16,213 nucleotides of DNA from JALOAR01 sp964348605 (GTDB lineage Bacteria > Patescibacteriota > Minisyncoccia > UBA6257 > Colwellbacteraceae): assembly GCA_964348605.1 (NCBI GenBank), contig CAYGDC010000009.1, positions 1 through 16,213 on the forward strand, in the 5' to 3' direction. Positions 13,921 to 16,213 of the stretch are shown piece after piece. Both the position numbers and the translations under genes were made by a program. Position 1 is the stretch's first letter. Each line of letters starts with the position of its first letter. The notes beneath the pieces were generated by a model. It made no database searches, was not told the DNA's origin, and saw only the letters and a list, made by a program, of their open reading frames with translations.

Positions 13921-14165
13921 TTAGTTACAGTATTTAATTTATTTATAAATAAATATAATTTGTTGTAGTAGTAAGTCGTTGTGTATAAGTGGATAAGTAT
14001 TTTTTATAGAATGAATCCTTATATAATAGGCAGATATTTCTCAAGCTAACTATAAAAAATATTGTGGATTGCTGTGTAAAAATATAAATATTATTTACTA
14101 AGTATATAATTTTATAAAAGTTATACAATAATAATCCACAAATAATTCATTTGTTATTAATTTTA
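13921..14165. other. oriC: Candidate chromosomal replication origin (oriC) between dnaA and dnaN
   Basis: The 245-bp AT-rich gap holds five DnaA-box-like 9-mers: complement TTATACACA at 13980-13988 and TTATCCACT at 13988-13996 (sharing one base), complement CAATCCACA at 14063-14071, complement TTTTACACA at 14073-14081, and TAATCCACA (plus) at 14132-14140. Two match TTWTNCACA exactly; the others have one or two mismatches to TTATCCACA. Next to the first box is TAGTAGTAA (13966-13974), like the DnaA-trio motif, and then nearly pure A/T to dnaN (13921-13962). A second A/T stretch is at 14082-14131. Location between dnaA and dnaN, as in Bacillus, and the rnpA-rpmH neighbours support origin function. 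Confidence 0.75.
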
Positions 14166-15512
14166 CTATAATTTATTTATTAATTCTTTAATCATTGTTA
14201 TCTTTTGATGAAAAACAGGGTCTTTATTTAAAGAATGTGTTATTTTATCAAAAGCGTAGATAGCAGTGGTATGATCCTTTTTACCCATTTTTTCGGCAAT
14301 AAATGGATAAGAGGCATTAATCATCTCTCTCATTAAATACATTGCCACTTGTCTTGGTTCAATAATTTCTTTTTTACGACCCCTACTAGACAAATCAGGT
14401 ATAGAAATTTCATAAAATTCAGCTACAGCTTTAATAATTTGAGTGTGGGTTATATTAACAGCAGATTGTTTTAAAATATCATTAATAATTTTTTCAACTG
14501 CTGTAATATCAAATAAATAATCATGATTTTTATGAAAAACAATTTTATTGATTATGCCTTCTAATTCCCTGATATTTCGTTGAGTTTTGGCAGCTATTAT
14601 ATTAATAATTTCATCATCTAACCTCTCTTTTTTTCCTTGTAATTTAACTTTAATAATAGCCACTCTGGTTTCAAAATCAGGAAAGCCAATATCAACTATC
14701 ATCCCTCCTTCAAAACGAGATTTTAACCTCTCTTCTAGAATAGGAATTGTGCGTGGGGGCCTATCTGAAGAAATAATGATTTGTTTATTATTTTCATGTA
14801 AGGCATTAAAGGTGTGAAAAAATTCTTCTTCTGTTTTTTCTTTACCGCCAATAAATTGAATATCGTCGATAATAAGAACGTCTATATTGCGATAGGTTTT
14901 TTTAACATCTTCTATTCTTTTATTACGAATTGCCCAAATGACATCATTGGTAAATTTTTCTGAGGAAACATATTTTACTTTAATTCGCCCTTCATATTTT
15001 TTATGAATTTCATTACCTATAGCTTGAATAAAGTGAGTTTTTCCTAGACCTGTGCCTCCATAGATAAATAAAGGATTATATTTATTACCTACTTCTGAAA
15101 TTATAGATGTCCCTGCTGCATAGGCTAACTCATTAGACGAGCCAACAACAAAGGTGTTTAAATTATATTTAAGATTTAAGCCAGATTCAGGGTCGGTTTT
15201 AAATTCATTAAATACTAATTGATTTGTTTCTTCTGGTTTTTGTATTAAAATATCTTTTTTTAAAAGATTACCATCTACTATATATATTATTTTTTTAATT
15301 GAATTGTCTTCAGTTCTTAAAATACCAAGAATAGCTTTGTGATATTTAGACTCTACCCATTCTTTAGCAAAGTGATTTGGTAAAGCCACAGTTACGTCTC
15401 CATTATTATTACTAATAAGGCGACTATTTTTAAGCCAAGTTAAAAAATTAGGCCTTGAAATTTGTAATTCTAATTCTCCTAATAATTTATTCCAAAGCTC
15501 TTCAGTGGTCAT
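14166..15512 (-). CDS. dnaA: Chromosomal replication initiator DnaA
   Basis: 448 residues, all four domains present. Domain I: ELWNKLLGELELQISRPNF, W26 region. Domain II is a short linker (about 85-112). Domain III: Walker A GGTGLGKTH (152-160), Walker B VLIIDDIQF (212-220), the arginine-finger segment ERLKSRFEGG (261-270). Domain IV: RGRKKEIIEPRQVAMYL with the DNA-binding KKDHTTAIYAFDKI (411-424); DHTT is the box-reading motif, so near-consensus DnaA boxes are expected and are found downstream in the dnaA-dnaN gap. DnaA binds those boxes and opens the origin. A strong promoter is seen (15522-15550) whose start point falls 2-3 bases before the ATG. Confidence 0.98.
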   Translation of the reverse strand: MTTEELWNKLLGELELQISRPNFLTWLKNSRLISNNNGDVTVALPNHFAKEWVESKYHKAILGILRTEDNSIKKIIYIVDGNLLKKDILIQKPEETNQLVFNEFKTDPESGLNLKYNLNTFVVGSSNELAYAAGTSIISEVGNKYNPLFIYGGTGLGKTHFIQAIGNEIHKKYEGRIKVKYVSSEKFTNDVIWAIRNKRIEDVKKTYRNIDVLIIDDIQFIGGKEKTEEEFFHTFNALHENNKQIIISSDRPPRTIPILEERLKSRFEGGMIVDIGFPDFETRVAIIKVKLQGKKERLDDEIINIIAAKTQRNIRELEGIINKIVFHKNHDYLFDITAVEKIINDILKQSAVNITHTQIIKAVAEFYEISIPDLSSRGRKKEIIEPRQVAMYLMREMINASYPFIAEKMGKKDHTTAIYAFDKITHSLNKDPVFHQKITMIKELINKL

Positions 15513-15521
15513 GTTGTTGTT

Positions 15522-15550
15522 ATTCTATTTATATATAGCGCAGTAGTCAA
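15522..15550 (-). promoter_or_regulatory. dnaA promoter, near-leaderless
   Basis: On the minus strand TTGACT (15550-15545), a 17-bp spacer, then TAGAAT (15527-15522): one mismatch to each sigma-70 consensus hexamer. The -10 ends 9 bp before the dnaA ATG (15512), so the mRNA leader should be about 2-3 bases and lacks room for a Shine-Dalgarno. Confidence 0.75.
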
Positions 15551-15580
15551 AGTGCTTGATTTTTATAAGAAGATTAATAT

Positions 15581-15602
15581 ACATTAAAAATATTTTTAAT
15601 GT
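15581..15602. promoter_or_regulatory. Perfect 22-bp AT palindrome between dnaA and rpmH
   Basis: The half-site ACATTAAAAAT is followed directly by its exact complement ATTTTTAATGT. It lies in the 206-bp divergent gap, upstream of both promoters, with only AT-rich sequence around it. It could be an operator for a dimeric regulator or an intrinsically bent or extruding site. It is not a terminator of either gene since it is upstream of both. Confidence 0.6.
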
Positions 15603-15682
15603 TTGTTTAATACAATATATGCTACAATTAGTCACTTTATATTGACAGATATATGTATATGTTTTCTTTTTAAATAAAATTA

Positions 15683-15711
15683 TTGACTAATAGTTAAAAA
15701 TTACTTATTTT
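15683..15711 (+). promoter_or_regulatory. rpmH-rnpA promoter, leaderless
   Basis: TTGACT (15683-15688), 17-bp spacer, TATTTT (15706-15711). The ATG begins 7 bp later at 15719, so transcription should start at the start codon or one base before. Another TTGACA (15642-15647) upstream has no good -10 at the right distance. Confidence 0.65.
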
Positions 15712-15718
15712 AAACTCT

Positions 15719-15853
15719 ATGAAGCCGACTTATAATCCAAAAAAGAAGAAAAGAGCTAGAACACACGGATTTCTTCAAAGACAATCGACCCAAGGAGGGA
15801 GAAGGGTTATTGCAAGAAGAAGAATGAAGGGCAGAAAGAAACTTTCTGTTTAG
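15719..15853 (+). CDS. rpmH: 50S ribosomal protein bL34
   Basis: 44 residues, basic, with the family sequence pattern: MKPTYNPKKKKRARTHGFL at the start, GGRRVIARRRMKGRKKLSV at the end. bL34 is a late-assembling large-subunit protein buried near 23S rRNA domains. The length is exactly in the family range (44-46). It lies between divergent dnaA and rnpA, the conserved origin-side order. The start ATG directly follows a promoter with almost no leader, and no Shine-Dalgarno is visible (TAAACTCT before the ATG). rnpA starts 14 bp after the stop, so the two are likely one transcript. Confidence 0.97.
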   Translation: MKPTYNPKKKKRARTHGFLQRQSTQGGRRVIARRRMKGRKKLSV

Positions 15854-15867
15854 TTTTTAGAAAAATA

Positions 15868-16200
15868 ATGATTAGCTCTAGATATAAATTTAAAATTACG
15901 CCTGCATTAAAAGACTTTAAAGTTTTTTATAGAGATAATCTTTTTTTTATAAAAATTAAAGAAAACAATCTTTTAAATTCTCGCGTAGGAGTTATTGTTT
16001 CACAAAAAAATACTCGATTAGCTACGGGAAGGAACGCAATAAAAAGATTAGTATATCGTTTTTTTCAAGCAAATGCTGTATTTTTAGATAGTTTTATTCC
16101 GCCATCTGATTTTTTAGTAATAATTTTAACCGATTCTTTTAATTTGATAGAAAAAAAGCGCGCCTTAATACAAAAACTAAATAATGCTATATCTATTTAA
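15868..16200 (+). CDS. rnpA: Ribonuclease P protein component
   Basis: 110 residues, slightly under the usual 115-120. It helps the RNase P RNA bind pre-tRNA 5' leaders. The signature basic helix is ATGRNAIKRLVYRFF (52-66), matching the family A-x-x-R-N-x-x-KR-xx-R pattern, and the preceding strand RVGVIVSQK (39-47) is the usual [FV]-[GS]-[FV]-x-V-S-K segment. The C-terminal half has DFLVIILT and a final helix. The N-terminus lacks the typical LxxxxEFxxVF motif in a strong form but has LKDFKVFYRD at the same place. The stop is at 16198-16200, just before the window end; yidD or yidC commonly follows in other bacteria. Confidence 0.93.
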   Translation: MISSRYKFKITPALKDFKVFYRDNLFFIKIKENNLLNSRVGVIVSQKNTRLATGRNAIKRLVYRFFQANAVFLDSFIPPSDFLVIILTDSFNLIEKKRALIQKLNNAISI

Positions 16201-16213
16201 TACATTTATATAT

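Noticed and set aside
13943..14128. 61-codon minus-strand open frame in the dnaA-dnaN gap
   Set aside because: It is an AT-rich frame across the DnaA boxes with a Tyr/Ile/Asn-biased product and no family resemblance.
1..16213. tRNA genes or insertion sequences
   Set aside because: I saw no tRNA-like T-arm motif with matching acceptor stem, no transposase and no terminal inverted repeats with target duplications.

Overview
The window is an AT-rich bacterial chromosome segment centred on the replication origin. It carries the classic rnpA-rpmH-dnaA-dnaN block with an origin-like dnaA-dnaN gap. Several traits suggest a reduced-genome Patescibacteria (CPR) member, most likely a parcubacterium: compact or domain-reduced versions of household genes (a short YebC, a PilB without its N-terminal domain, a stand-alone Pol I-type 5' nuclease), an orphan membrane histidine kinase, very tight spacing, and almost no recognisable Shine-Dalgarno sequences. 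TAA, TAG and TGA all end genes here, so the genetic code is standard. The lineage is an inference; no 16S rRNA is present.

Layout. 1-226 (-): an RNHCP-domain protein cut by the window edge. 227-896: a 670-bp gene-free region full of ordered repeats: two DnaA-box-like 9-mers, three exact 11-bp tandem repeats, five copies of a 16-bp palindrome, and a degenerate 83-bp tandem duplication. 897-1286 (+): YraN. 1532-1807 (+): ribosomal protein bS20, whose 3' end overlaps convergent holA. 1771-6244 (-): a cluster reading tsaE, 5' nuclease, histidine kinase, mutM, holA. 6381-7367 (-): ruvB. 7394-7510 (+): a candidate structured RNA with a poly-U end. 7575-8882 (-): a PilB/GspE ATPase, divergent from yebC with only 26 bp between start codons. 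8909-12726 (+): yebC, ruvC, a tiny highly acidic protein, and a class A penicillin-binding protein. 12811-15512 (-): dnaN, oriC candidate, dnaA. 15719-16200 (+): rpmH, rnpA.

How the genes fit together. Most of the window serves DNA replication and repair: initiator, sliding clamp, clamp-loader delta subunit, flap/5' nuclease, Fpg glycosylase, and RuvB and RuvC of the Holliday-junction resolvasome (ruvA is not here). The rest covers translation (bS20, bL34, the RNase P protein, the tRNA t6A factor TsaE, YebC), cell-wall synthesis and type IV pilus assembly.

The most notable signals are the repeat field at 379-880, the unassigned structured RNA at 7394-7510, a DnaA-trio-like unwinding element beside paired DnaA boxes at 13966-13996, and promoters placed so close to start codons that several mRNAs should be leaderless.
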